Source: an uncultured Bacteroidales bacterium | Lineage (GTDB): Bacteria; Bacteroidota; Bacteroidia; Bacteroidales; P3 | DNA: 64,000 nt | NCBI GenBank assembly: GCA_900318835.1 | Contig: ONLW01000005.1 | Span: 1 to 64,000, forward strand | Direction of reading: 5' to 3' | In this document: positions 53,101 to 60,893 of the stretch, piece after piece | Layout: every line of letters starts with the position of its first letter | Numbering within the stretch: position 1 is the stretch's first letter | The notes under the pieces: model-generated | Told to the model about the DNA's origin: nothing | Seen by the model: the letters and a program-made list of their open reading frames with translations, nothing else | The model's database searches: none | Program-made: the position numbers and the translations under genes

Positions 53101-56100
53101 TCGTAGGCGTACCCGTCACCAAATCCGCCGCCGCCCGCCGCCGCCTTCAGGTAGCCTATGTTGTGACCGTACTTGCTCCAATAGCTGTCCATGCAGGCGT
53201 CCTGCTTCGATATGCTGACCTCTATCGGCTCGGCGAAATAAAGGTCGATGGCCTGGGTGTTCCCGCATACCTCGCCCTCGGCCAGATAGGTGTGGAAGCC
53301 CGGTTTATCGAGGGTCACCGAATAGCCCTCTGCCAGCTCCCAGGTGTAGGCCGCGCAGGCAAGCACCGTGTCGATATGGATATCTACACCCGTCACCACC
53401 ACCGGCAGCACACGGCGTTCCACGCGGGTGTCGGAGGTGAGCGTCACCTTCAGCGAGTCGACACCGCAGGTGTTGGGGGTGAAGGTGCCATTGGCGGGGT
53501 CGGGGGTATTCAGCGCAGTCCCCGTACCGTGGCGGTCCCATTTCACGCCATCCGAGGTCTCGCCGCTGAAGTTCCTCACGATATTGTCCGCCTGCATACG
53601 TTCGCCCAGGACGAGCGGTTTTACCGACACAGTGGAGGCTGCTGTAGTCTCAAAGTTCTTCAACCGTGGATACTCATTATTATGATAGGACCAGTAGGTG
53701 TCGCCCAGCTGGCTGCGGAGACCGTCGCCCAGCATTTCGGCAGTAGAACGGTGGGAGGTGAAAACAGGTAGTTCTTGAGGATAAAGCTGCTTGTCGTTGA
53801 AGATTGACTGATTGTTTGATTGTGTGATTGCTTGAGTGGTGCCGTCGATGTAGCCCGCATTGTAACAATTCAAAATTCCAAATTCAGAACTCAAAATTAA
53901 TCCCACGAAGGGGCCAACGTTTGTGTTGCCTTTCACGGCTCCAGTATTGTAGCAATTCGAAATCCGAAATTCAGAATTCGAAATTGAACCTACCAGGCCA
54001 CCGACGCGGCTGTCGCCACCCGTGGCCTTAACAAGACCGTAGTTGAAGCTGCGGGCGAGGGCGCCGTCGGCAGAGACGAGACCCACCAGGCCACCGACGG
54101 CCTGGGTACCCTTGACATCGAAGCCGTTGTAGCAGTCGAGCACCTGCGAATAGTACGCTTCACCAATGAGACCACCCACGGCATTGGTGCCGCTGACGGT
54201 GGCAGCGCCGCGGGTAACGCAGCCTTTGACTGTACCGTGGCAGTAGCCGACGAGGGCACCCACATGGTTGCCGCCACCGACATTGATGCTATCGACGATG
54301 ATATTGCTCAGGCGACCCTGCATATAGCCAAAGATGCCGCGGTTGTCTTGGCTCGTTTGGTCAAAATCGACGTGGACGGAATGGCCGTCGCCGTCGAGGT
54401 AGCCGCGGAAGGGATTGGTTTCCGTGCCGATGGGAGTCCAGACTTGGGTAGTGAAATCGTCATCGTCGGTGAGTTGGAAGTAGATGCCGTCGGCGCCTGC
54501 GGGGATGGGGATGGGATCGGTGAGATACTGGTTGGAAGCATAGAATGCTCCGTTAGAGTAGTAGAATAACTGGCCATTATTGATGAAAGTTCTAAGTTGC
54601 CTGAAGCCAACACTGTTCACAATAAGAGGCTGCTGTTCGGAGATGCCGAAGGAGAGTTGCACGTAACGGAGGGGAATTGTATGGTTTTCCAGATTGTAAA
54701 ATAGAGATTTTGTGGCTTTGATGCGCATGCGGTCGCGTTTGCCGGAGGGGGTGAGGGTGGTGCCGGAAAGGGAGGCTGCGTTGTCGCTGGTTTTGACTTT
54801 AGCCCATCGGAAGGTACCCGACGCGGGGGTGTAGGAAGGCAGTGTGTAGGTTGTACCAGGGTTGAATGAGAGGTTGCCGGGGTTGCTTATCTGCAGCAAC
54901 GCCAGTGCCGAGACTTGGCTGACGTCGGTGCCGGAGAAGACGGTCAGGCGAGGATACATGTCAGCGGTGCCGACTTCCCAGGGACGACCCGAGAAGGTGA
55001 CGGCCATCATCCCGGAGGTGGTATGTGCGGTGACACCCGTCACATCCTCCTCGTTGATGCCCTTGTAGCAGCACATCTGACTGTCGTAGTGGAGGTCGTG
55101 GAGCATAGAGGCATCTGTGGTGAAGCCGCAGACGGCACCCGCCATGCTGGAAGCCTCGACCCAACCGGCAGAGTAGCCGTAAGCGAAACTGCCGCCCTGG
55201 GTGAAATCGAGGAAACCGGCCATACCGCCCACCTGAGCGATACCCTTGACGATGCCAGTGTTGTAGCAGTCTTCAACTTTCCACTGACCACTTTCCACCT
55301 TACCAACGATGCCGCCCACATGGTTGCGACCGGTGACGATACCGCTGTTGAAGGAAGTGCTGATGCTGGATGAATTGGTCAAAGTGCCAACGATGCCGCC
55401 GACGCAGTCGCCTGTCATCGATTCACATACAGTACCTGCGTTGAGGCAATTCTTCGCTTCAGATTCATCACTCATCATTCCCGCAATGCCGCCGACGTAG
55501 TTGCCTTGCGCGATGATAGTACCATAATGGCCGCAACTGTCGATGACGCCGCCCTGCATCTTGCCCACCACGCCGCCGATATAGTCGCCTATGGAAGGAA
55601 CCCGGCTCTGCTCGTCCACATAGCAGCTGTTGATAAGGGACTGCTCGCCGTCGGAGTAGCCGGCAATGCAGCCGACGTAGGACATAATGGATTTATTGTA
55701 GCTGTTGTTATAGGAGGTGTCGGCGCGGAGGATGCCGTTGTGGTTGTAGCCCACAATGCCACCGACAGTGTCAATGGTGACGCCCGGGTTAATAGCCAAG
55801 TGCGAGCGGCAAGAGTCGATGGAGCCGAAGTCGTTGTAGCCGCAGATGCCGCCGAAACAGCTTCCGTGGGTATAGGTGGCGTTTTCGATTTGAGTCATAT
55901 CTGTCTTGCAACGGACGATGCGACCGTAGTGGTTGGTGCCGCAGACGAAGCCGAGGTTGCGGCCGGTGATAGCAGAAATCCTGCTGGGGCTATGGTAGTT
56001 ACTGCCGACAACTTGAGTTATGAAACAGTTGCGGAGGGTGCCGCTGTTGAGGTAACCGCAGAGAATGCCACTGTGGTCGCCCGTTGTATTATGGTTGGTG

Positions 56101-59100
56101 ATGGCACCAGCAATGGTGAGGTTCTTCACCGTGCCGCCGTCGATATAGCCGAAGAAGCCTTGATAGTTGTCTCCCGGAACGATGAAGTTTGCGACGGTGT
56201 GATTGCCGCCGTCGAAATGGCCACGGAAGGGACGGGGCTTGGTACCGATAGAGGTCCACAGGTCAAGGACATTGTAACTACTCCCACTACTCGTAGTGCC
56301 ATGGAAAGCGAGGTCAACATCGGCCGTCAGCTTGAAATAGAGGCCGCGGCCGCCGTCAGTGATTCTCACATATTGGGAAGCGGTGTAGGAACCAGTAGCG
56401 ATGAAGGTTCGTGTGGCACTGTTGTAATAACCCGACCCTTGGTTGATGATGGTGCGGAATTTCTTCAACTCTTCCGCGCTGGTAATCAACAGGGGGTTCG
56501 CCTCGGTAAGGTTCACCCAGAGTTGCACCTTGCGGTAGACAGGAGCGTCGGTGCCGGCCCCCCGGAAGCCCAACGTGATAAAGCCCTGAGCAGGATGACC
56601 GCTGTAGGTGGGAATGGTGACCGTAAGAAGGTCGTTGCTGGGAGTCGTCCCTATCGACACACAATTGCTGCCGCCTAAACGCTGCCAGCTGCCACCATCG
56701 GCATAATTCACCGTGAATTGGTGCGACACCGTATTGTAGGTCTCTTGATCATACAGTTGGGCCCTCATGGCAGAGGCATTGGAGAGGGTATTGTTGAGGC
56801 TGCGGATGCCTTGCAATTGGGGGTAATAGTTGTCACTATAATACCATATATTAGTACTGGCGTTTTCGCCCCAGAAGGTATTATAAAAATCGTTGTCTCC
56901 CGTTCCCATCATATTAGCGGTAGGCATTCCCTCGGCCGTGCCCGCTTGGTCGCTGCCGTCGATACCGCCAGCAGGCGACATCTGATTGTCGTAGCAACAT
57001 TTTAGGATGGTGCCATTCCCCTGCCCAGCGATGCTGCCTAGGTGTTCGCCGGTGGAGCGCACAGTGTTGCTGACGTAGCAATACTGCGGTGCGCCCACGC
57101 CACAGAGGCCGCCGACATATTTGCGGTTTTCACCGTTGACTATGCCCGCGTTGTAGGAATTTTCCACTTTCCACTCTCCACTTTCCACTTTACCCACGAG
57201 GCCGCCGACGTAGTTGTCGGCTAAGGTGTTACCAGGCTGGGCGGTGACAATACCGGTATTGAGGCTGCTGATGACGTTGGTGTTACGTCCGGAAATACCG
57301 CCGATATAGACACACTCGGCCTTGCCAGTGACGTCGCCCGCATTGGCAGAGTTCCTTACATTGCCGCCCTCGGCGATAATACCACCGACACATTGGTAAC
57401 CTGTGACATCGACGTAGTTGAAGCAGCCGACGATGCTGTCGCTCGCGGTCAGCGCGACGCCGGCGATGCCGCCAACGGTGACGCCGGAGAGGCTGCCGTT
57501 TTGATTATATTTCTTTACGGAGCAGTTCTCGATGCGGCCACCGTTGAGAATGGCGCAGATGGCACCGGCAGTGTCGGCACCGCCGATGGTTTCGACAGTG
57601 ATATTAAGGTCATACACCTTGCCCGTAAGGGTGCCGAAAAGGCCGACCACGGACCGGGTTGAACTAAGTCGGGCGAGGGTGTGGTTATTGCCGAGGAAGG
57701 TGCCGGCGAACCGTTTCGTGCCGATAGAGATCCAGTTGGATGTGATATCGGACAGGTTGATATCGTCAGTGAGTCTGAAAACGATGTCCTGCACATAATG
57801 CGGCAAAAGATAGTCTTTATAGATTACCAAGGAGCTTCCGTTCACGATGTTACGCAGATTATTCAAGTCGTGAAAGTTGTCAACCGTCATCGTGTCGGAC
57901 AGCGGAAGACCGTCTATCGCCTGTCGGGGGGTGCAGGCTGCGATGGCGTCCGTGCGGACGGACGAGCTGTCGGTCCAGCGCAGACGGGGGTAACGCCCCT
58001 CCTCGTAGAGCCAGTCGTCGTCACCCATATACTCGCACACAAGGGTTTCGGGACCAATGAAGTAGCGCGTAGCTACTTTTGTTGCCCCTTCGCAGACGGG
58101 ATTGACATGGTAGTCGTTGTAGAAGGTGGAATTGGTCGTTGCCACCTCGGCCTGAGCGCCCGTAAGCACACCGACATTGTAACAATTGGTATAGATGCGG
58201 CGCGTCGTGGATCTGGAATGACCAACCAGGGGATGTACGGTGCCATTGGTGGAGGTGATATCCCCAGCGTTGAAACAGCGTTCGAGGATGCAGGTGTCGG
58301 CGTTCACATTTCCCACCAAACCGGCAGCGTACCCGTTGATGTTATTGACAATGTTGCAACTGTTGTAACAGCCCGTGATGCGGATGCTGTTGAGCGGTCC
58401 TATTTCCACCGAGCCTATCAAGGCGGCACAGATGCTGCTGTAGAAGGTGAGTGGCTGGGCGGTTGAGTTGCTGAGTGCCTGGGTGCTGTAGGTGACGGCG
58501 CAATTCTCGAAAGAACCGCCCTTGACGTTGGTGGCCAAGGCGGCCGACGAACCTCCGCAGCCGGTGATGTGCGGGTCTTCGATGACAAGGTTCTTGATGT
58601 CGCCCTTGGAGTAGATGAAGAGTGCACGGTCGGTGCCGTTCGTCATCGTGAGGTTCATCAGCTTATGCCCCCGGCCGTCGTAGAAGCCTGTGAAGCAGGT
58701 ATCGGCGTTCTTGCCGATGGGTGTCCAGTCGCCTGCGCTGGCGAGGTCGATGTCGGCGGTCTGTATCCAGTGGATATGCGACAGCGAGTCGCGAGGAATC
58801 AGGAAGCGGTGGTAGACGAAGTCCTTGTTGGCGTTGATGCCGTCGCGGAAGGCGAGGAAGTCTTCCAGATTGCTGATGAGGAAGGGGTTCTCGGCGGAGC
58901 CGACATAGGGGGGTATATTGACCACCGCGTCATAGTAGCGGGTGCGTCCTGCCACCTCTACGGTGAGGCGCACCACACCCTGCTTCTGCAGATAGACGTT
59001 CCAGCTGTTGTCGGGCGCATAGAACTCTCTGCGGACAGCATCGGGCCAGAGGGTGTTGTCGATGGTCCACGTAATCTCCAGGCTGTCGCACCCTTTCCAC

Positions 59101-60464
59101 AGCACGAACGACTCGGTGAGGTCGGAGAGCTTCATGTGCTTGCGCTCTTGGTCATTCATGTTGTTGATGGTACTTTGGCCGTTGCCATTCGGTTTCATGA
59201 AGACATCGAGAAACGGAACGAGGGTGGCGATCAAAATGGAATCTTGGGGGTAATCCAATTCGAGGCGGTAGGTGACATTTATCGGATCGTTGAATGGATC
59301 CGGGTAGGGATAAACATTGCACAGATAGGTGTTTTTCCACAAGCTGGGCTTCTGATTTTTGATATCGAAATACATCTGGCTGTAATAGGTCATGTCGTAG
59401 GTGCTGAGGGCTGCGGCACCTCTATTGTCCCGCCATTCTGCCGGAACCCATGACGACCCAGGAATTGACGGAAGGTCGCTCAGCTGCCAGTCGAAGTAGC
59501 AGGTGTCCACCCGGATGCTGTCGACATCCGGATTATAGCTGTTGGTGCCGTTAGGGGTATGCGCGTAGCCGTAGATGCCGCCTACGTGGTGGTTGACAAT
59601 ATCTTCGTCGGTGCCGATACCGCCTTTGGTAGGGTTCGCCCCCGAGAGAGCCACGCCGACCATATTGGTGGTGCGGACAATCATGGAGGAGTAGTCTTGG
59701 CGCACGGTGCCCTTCTCCACCTTGCCGACCAAGCCGGCGACATAGTCACCGGTGCAGTCGAGATGTCCGGAAGCGAAGCAAACGCTGACTTCGGGCAACA
59801 AAGTGTCGTGGAGAGTCATCAGTCCGACCAAGCCGCCCACGTTGCTGCCGCTTGTGCGGATGCTGCCCTCGAAGAAACTGTTGTTGATGTGGCCTCCGGA
59901 GAGTTCGCCCACCATACCGCCGATATTGCTGGCACCACCTCGGACGTAGGAATTGACGATGCCGAGTTTTTCGACGTGTGCATCCCCTTCCATTTTCGAG
60001 AAGAAGCCTACACCCACGGTGCTGTCCGGACGGTCTATGTACATACCGCTGATCGTATGCATATCACCGAGTAAGTGTCCTTTGAACACAACCGATTCGG
60101 GCCAGACCGTCCAATTGGGGTCTTTCTCGCCGTCGCAGGCAGCCACATTCCCCTGGTTGAGGACGATGTCATTCGGTATCAAAAAATACTTGCCTTCACC
60201 ATAAGCGGGAATGGTTTGATAGTCACCGCTTGCAGGAGGCGTTGGACTACAGATCCAATCTTTGCTGTAGCCATATTTATAAAAGTAGAACTGGTTGCCG
60301 GTAGCAAGGCATTGGGCAAAAGCCACTAACTCATTAGCCTTACGGATCCGGTACGGATAATTGGGCCTGCCATCCCCACCCTGTGCAAAAGCATTGGCAC
60401 CATAGAACCAGCACATTAACACTAATGCAACACGCGTCAAAATGGGTAAAACTTTCCTTTTCAT
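47157..60464 (-). CDS. Giant T9SS-secreted adhesin with GLUG and MBG repeats
   Basis: The 4435-residue protein has a signal peptide (ending ANAFAQ, about 28), many GLUG-type repeats (about 150-2270, each with a V-G-G-L/I-V/A-G core and a C-Y/F-N-x-G turn), a SprB-like segment with DSLGC turns (about 2280-2750), YDG-type repeats, twelve MBG repeats (about 2975-3975), and a T9SS type A sorting domain (YDVMGRQLF ... GVYILRLG). It should be exported and fixed on the cell surface, probably for adhesion. ATG at 60464 overlaps the stop of a 56-aa gene. Several short tandem repeats are read in frame. Confidence 0.9.
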   Translation of the reverse strand: MKRKVLPILTRVALVLMCWFYGANAFAQGGDGRPNYPYRIRKANELVAFAQCLATGNQFYFYKYGYSKDWICSPTPPASGDYQTIPAYGEGKYFLIPNDIVLNQGNVAACDGEKDPNWTVWPESVVFKGHLLGDMHTISGMYIDRPDSTVGVGFFSKMEGDAHVEKLGIVNSYVRGGASNIGGMVGELSGGHINNSFFEGSIRTSGSNVGGLVGLMTLHDTLLPEVSVCFASGHLDCTGDYVAGLVGKVEKGTVRQDYSSMIVRTTNMVGVALSGANPTKGGIGTDEDIVNHHVGGIYGYAHTPNGTNSYNPDVDSIRVDTCYFDWQLSDLPSIPGSSWVPAEWRDNRGAAALSTYDMTYYSQMYFDIKNQKPSLWKNTYLCNVYPYPDPFNDPINVTYRLELDYPQDSILIATLVPFLDVFMKPNGNGQSTINNMNDQERKHMKLSDLTESFVLWKGCDSLEITWTIDNTLWPDAVRREFYAPDNSWNVYLQKQGVVRLTVEVAGRTRYYDAVVNIPPYVGSAENPFLISNLEDFLAFRDGINANKDFVYHRFLIPRDSLSHIHWIQTADIDLASAGDWTPIGKNADTCFTGFYDGRGHKLMNLTMTNGTDRALFIYSKGDIKNLVIEDPHITGCGGSSAALATNVKGGSFENCAVTYSTQALSNSTAQPLTFYSSICAALIGSVEIGPLNSIRITGCYNSCNIVNNINGYAAGLVGNVNADTCILERCFNAGDITSTNGTVHPLVGHSRSTTRRIYTNCYNVGVLTGAQAEVATTNSTFYNDYHVNPVCEGATKVATRYFIGPETLVCEYMGDDDWLYEEGRYPRLRWTDSSSVRTDAIAACTPRQAIDGLPLSDTMTVDNFHDLNNLRNIVNGSSLVIYKDYLLPHYVQDIVFRLTDDINLSDITSNWISIGTKRFAGTFLGNNHTLARLSSTRSVVGLFGTLTGKVYDLNITVETIGGADTAGAICAILNGGRIENCSVKKYNQNGSLSGVTVGGIAGVALTASDSIVGCFNYVDVTGYQCVGGIIAEGGNVRNSANAGDVTGKAECVYIGGISGRNTNVISSLNTGIVTAQPGNTLADNYVGGLVGKVESGEWKVENSYNAGIVNGENRKYVGGLCGVGAPQYCYVSNTVRSTGEHLGSIAGQGNGTILKCCYDNQMSPAGGIDGSDQAGTAEGMPTANMMGTGDNDFYNTFWGENASTNIWYYSDNYYPQLQGIRSLNNTLSNASAMRAQLYDQETYNTVSHQFTVNYADGGSWQRLGGSNCVSIGTTPSNDLLTVTIPTYSGHPAQGFITLGFRGAGTDAPVYRKVQLWVNLTEANPLLITSAEELKKFRTIINQGSGYYNSATRTFIATGSYTASQYVRITDGGRGLYFKLTADVDLAFHGTTSSGSSYNVLDLWTSIGTKPRPFRGHFDGGNHTVANFIVPGDNYQGFFGYIDGGTVKNLTIAGAITNHNTTGDHSGILCGYLNSGTLRNCFITQVVGSNYHSPSRISAITGRNLGFVCGTNHYGRIVRCKTDMTQIENATYTHGSCFGGICGYNDFGSIDSCRSHLAINPGVTIDTVGGIVGYNHNGILRADTSYNNSYNKSIMSYVGCIAGYSDGEQSLINSCYVDEQSRVPSIGDYIGGVVGKMQGGVIDSCGHYGTIIAQGNYVGGIAGMMSDESEAKNCLNAGTVCESMTGDCVGGIVGTLTNSSSISTSFNSGIVTGRNHVGGIVGKVESGQWKVEDCYNTGIVKGIAQVGGMAGFLDFTQGGSFAYGYSAGWVEASSMAGAVCGFTTDASMLHDLHYDSQMCCYKGINEEDVTGVTAHTTSGMMAVTFSGRPWEVGTADMYPRLTVFSGTDVSQVSALALLQISNPGNLSFNPGTTYTLPSYTPASGTFRWAKVKTSDNAASLSGTTLTPSGKRDRMRIKATKSLFYNLENHTIPLRYVQLSFGISEQQPLIVNSVGFRQLRTFINNGQLFYYSNGAFYASNQYLTDPIPIPAGADGIYFQLTDDDDFTTQVWTPIGTETNPFRGYLDGDGHSVHVDFDQTSQDNRGIFGYMQGRLSNIIVDSINVGGGNHVGALVGYCHGTVKGCVTRGAATVSGTNAVGGLIGEAYYSQVLDCYNGFDVKGTQAVGGLVGLVSADGALARSFNYGLVKATGGDSRVGGLVGSISNSEFRISNCYNTGAVKGNTNVGPFVGLILSSEFGILNCYNAGYIDGTTQAITQSNNQSIFNDKQLYPQELPVFTSHRSTAEMLGDGLRSQLGDTYWSYHNNEYPRLKNFETTAASTVSVKPLVLGERMQADNIVRNFSGETSDGVKWDRHGTGTALNTPDPANGTFTPNTCGVDSLKVTLTSDTRVERRVLPVVVTGVDIHIDTVLACAAYTWELAEGYSVTLDKPGFHTYLAEGEVCGNTQAIDLYFAEPIEVSISKQDACMDSYWSKYGHNIGYLKAAAGGGGFGDGYAYEWSRENGDIADESYIDGHPDSLRFLDPGLYYLRTTDVTPHSVCERRDTVLVDEYSFNYLVTKWGNCVDTDDGWIDLVIRQFEFNRDGSPYKIEYWDSNHVSKGVHWIQALNPPDESGVPKGYDTLLNLANGLYYMTITDSLGCYQDKQIKVNDPINPKMTLRAKGFKKVYDGIPVSLNSINVVEYDDNWKVPERAEYYVTSDQWRQLALRIGDSLIVSLAEPDRTVTDVDSVRNVVEHWEIKDAETGKDKTCLYHFYPIDSCIVILPATLTLFTGSATKEYDGRELTNNNWSVQGLEHGEHVWCMPSGSQTEVGSSDNICEIDWGNPGPWGENIAQEKNYTVINHFGTLTVTPNTSEIVLTAGSASRPYDGTALTSGTVTWTGLPTGFSVEATTSGSQTNTGTSANVVSSYVIKNADGEDKTENFTNVTTVAGTLTVEPADLFITTPSATKSYDGTALTVAFDPSTGAGSISGLASNESITVTTTGSQTEVGSGTNSYTIDWGTTDPDNYSVHDNLGTLTVTRGQALVTANDIAKTYGGTDPALTATVTGVADGNVVTYTLSRAAGETTGTYTITPTGAAEQGNYDVTYQTGTFTIARATATVTADDKEKMADQVDPELTATVSGLQNGDAASVISYTLSRAAGEAEGDYAITPSGEAEQGNYDVTYVPGTLTITPATQVVVRIAGRGNTTVYDGAAHAVSGYDVVSISNPDYSEEDFTFTGTAAASRTDAGTTYMGLAANQFENTVGGFNVTFIVTDGYQTITPAPATVAAEARTKTYGDSDPTLMATVTGAVGSETLNYTLARAVGEAAGTYLITVTLGENPNYSVTKTDAIFTINRKAATVTADNLSKVYGNSDPTLTATVTGTEGSDVIAYTLSRAAGNAVGTYAVTVNLGSNPNYEVTANGGTFTINKRPATVTANNASKTYGGDDPELTATVEGTVGSDAIDYTLSRATGENAGSYAVTVTPGANPNYEVTATGGTFTINKRTATVTANSASKVYGDVDPELTAMVGGLQNGDTASDINYTLIRAEGEDIGSYAVTVIPGSNANYELSVVGSQFTITKRPITVTADTLTKIYGDADPTLTATVRGLGEGMTPTAINYTVSREAGEDAGTYPVTVTLGSNPNYEVTAIGGSFGIAKRIVLMVPGSQSKVYGEEDPTLTATEEGVLAGDTLSYTMSRAAGEDVGMYAITVTPGINQNYELVAQSGYFFITKREVTVAADNQSKVYGTADPALTATVSGMAGSDVLNYTLSRAAGEAAGSYAVTVTLGSNPNYEVSATGGTFTIVKRDATVTADPKSKTYGTGDPTLTATVTGLVGSDVLNYTLTRTAGEDVGTYAISVNVNENDNPNYQLSISGSQFTITRALAMVVADSVTKVYGEADPLLTTSVGGLRNGDDLSVINYTISRETGEDAGTYAITLVGDAVQGNYNVTYLPATFTITRASATVTADDKDKVVGGNDPALTATVTGLVNGDVLSYTLTRASGEAVGTYTITATGEPVQGNYNVTYVPGTFRITNTNEAIVRITGHHNTTVYDGVEHTVSGYDIVSISNPDYFESDFSFTGAAVASRTDVGTTYMGLEGNFHNTNSNFDVTFIVTDGYQTVAPHTFNLAVGAATWHAIGAPVHDGVGSNRQLSVSNVIHLTDVDYDLFRYDEANARWENQKAGSEATGFTTMEAGRGYIYRRATAAVLTFSGQPNSGTVDHELSYSCGTDALKGFNLVGNPYNHTTSIGEYCYSLNTDGTWRPQLATYEIPVANAVLIHTTSERTLTFTEASNKKVPSGDSDYSDILVFRLFDTIYEDVAYAIFSEGQGLPKVGHLIEEAPMLSINNFAIAHLDDTVTTFPLTLKTTPGDYTLALANITGTTSSTSYLHLIDLLVGRDIDLLRTPAYTFQTTGDDACRFLVKLSSDANRMSALHDFARWEGNQLVVVGTGTLEVYDVMGRQLFSQELNTSRSSLYTRRFPAGVYILRLGNQSQKIVIR
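48540..51545 (-). repeat. Twelve MBG-domain repeats of about 75 codons
   Basis: Each repeat runs from a V-T-A-D/N-x-x-x-K-x-Y-G start through D-P-x-L-T-A-T-V and Y-T-L-S-R-A-x-G-E to N-Y-E-V and T-F-T-I. A divergent YDG-type domain interrupts after the second and another ends the array. Units vary by point changes and small insertions, so the array is old or under exchange. Confidence 0.85.
53802..53986 (-). repeat. Three short tandem arrays read in frame in the adhesin gene
   Basis: 53802-53836 has 8-bp GATTGTTT-like units; 53866-53901 and 53953-53986 have AATTCAAA/AATTCGAA-like units. They encode QAITQSNNQSI, SSEFGILN and NSEFRISN inside GLUG repeats. Confidence 0.8.
55274..55304 (-). repeat. 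TTTCCAC heptamer array in the adhesin gene
   Basis: Degenerate heptamers encode GKVESGQWKVED in a GLUG repeat. A near twin is at 57160-57194. Confidence 0.8.
57160..57194 (-). repeat. TTTCCAC heptamer array in the adhesin gene
   Basis: Five degenerate heptamers encode GKVESGEWKVEN in a GLUG repeat. Confidence 0.8.
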
Positions 60465-60631
60465 CTCACAGCTGTTTTTTCTTTTTCGTTTTCTTTCAGG
60501 TCGCCAGAATAGGGCCAATAGGTCTCCTCGGGGTGGTTGCGGCGATAGCGCCAGGCACGGACAATACTCCATGTGAGGCCTCCAAGGACCACGACACCAA
60601 GGGAGAGCAGGATGATTAACTTTGTCGTCAT
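60461..60631 (-). CDS. 56-residue single-pass membrane protein
   Basis: The frame starts MTTKLIILLSLGVVVLGGL, has one membrane helix (about 5-24), a basic stretch (RAWRYRRN) on its far side and a charged tail (LKENEKEKTAVR). Its TGA overlaps the ATG of the giant adhesin gene (ATGA), which suggests coupled translation. A TAATTTTG box lies 40 nt upstream. No family recognised; a helper of adhesin export or stability is possible by position alone. Confidence 0.7.
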   Translation of the reverse strand: MTTKLIILLSLGVVVLGGLTWSIVRAWRYRRNHPEETYWPYSGDLKENEKEKTAVR

Positions 60632-60671
60632 ATCTGTTTTAACTTTTTTTTTACTTCGTAAAAATCGGCTG

Positions 60672-60679
60672 CAAAATTA
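60672..60679 (-). promoter_or_regulatory. -7 box of the adhesin cluster
   Basis: TAATTTTG on the minus strand (60679-60672) fits TAnnTTTG, about 40 nt before the small membrane protein start. No clear -33 motif. The gap 60680-60797 is otherwise AT-rich with two TTTTCCTCTGGTGGAA-like pieces. Confidence 0.55.
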
Positions 60680-60797
60680 GTAAATATTTATAAAATAGAT
60701 TTTCCTTTCATGGAAATTTCCACCAGAGGAAAAAAAAATTCCACCAGAGGAAAATTTTCCATCCAAAAGAAAACGGGTAGAGCCATGGTTAGACCCT

Positions 60798-60892
60798 ACC
60801 TCCTATCATCCCCCTACCAACACCTAACCAACTCCTACCATGGTAGGAGTTGGTTAGGTGTTGGTAGGGCATTAGTAACTGGTTTATAGCTA
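60798..60892. repeat. Inverted 11-bp-unit repeat element, copy 4
   Basis: Units TACCAACACCT and AACCAACTCCT, a CATGG-containing centre at about 60839-60845, and inverted units TAGGAGTTGGT, TAGGTGTTGGT. The ATAAACCAGTTA end lies on the right (minus orientation) and reaches almost to the stop codon of the AraC-type gene. Confidence 0.85.
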
Positions 60893-60893
60893 C

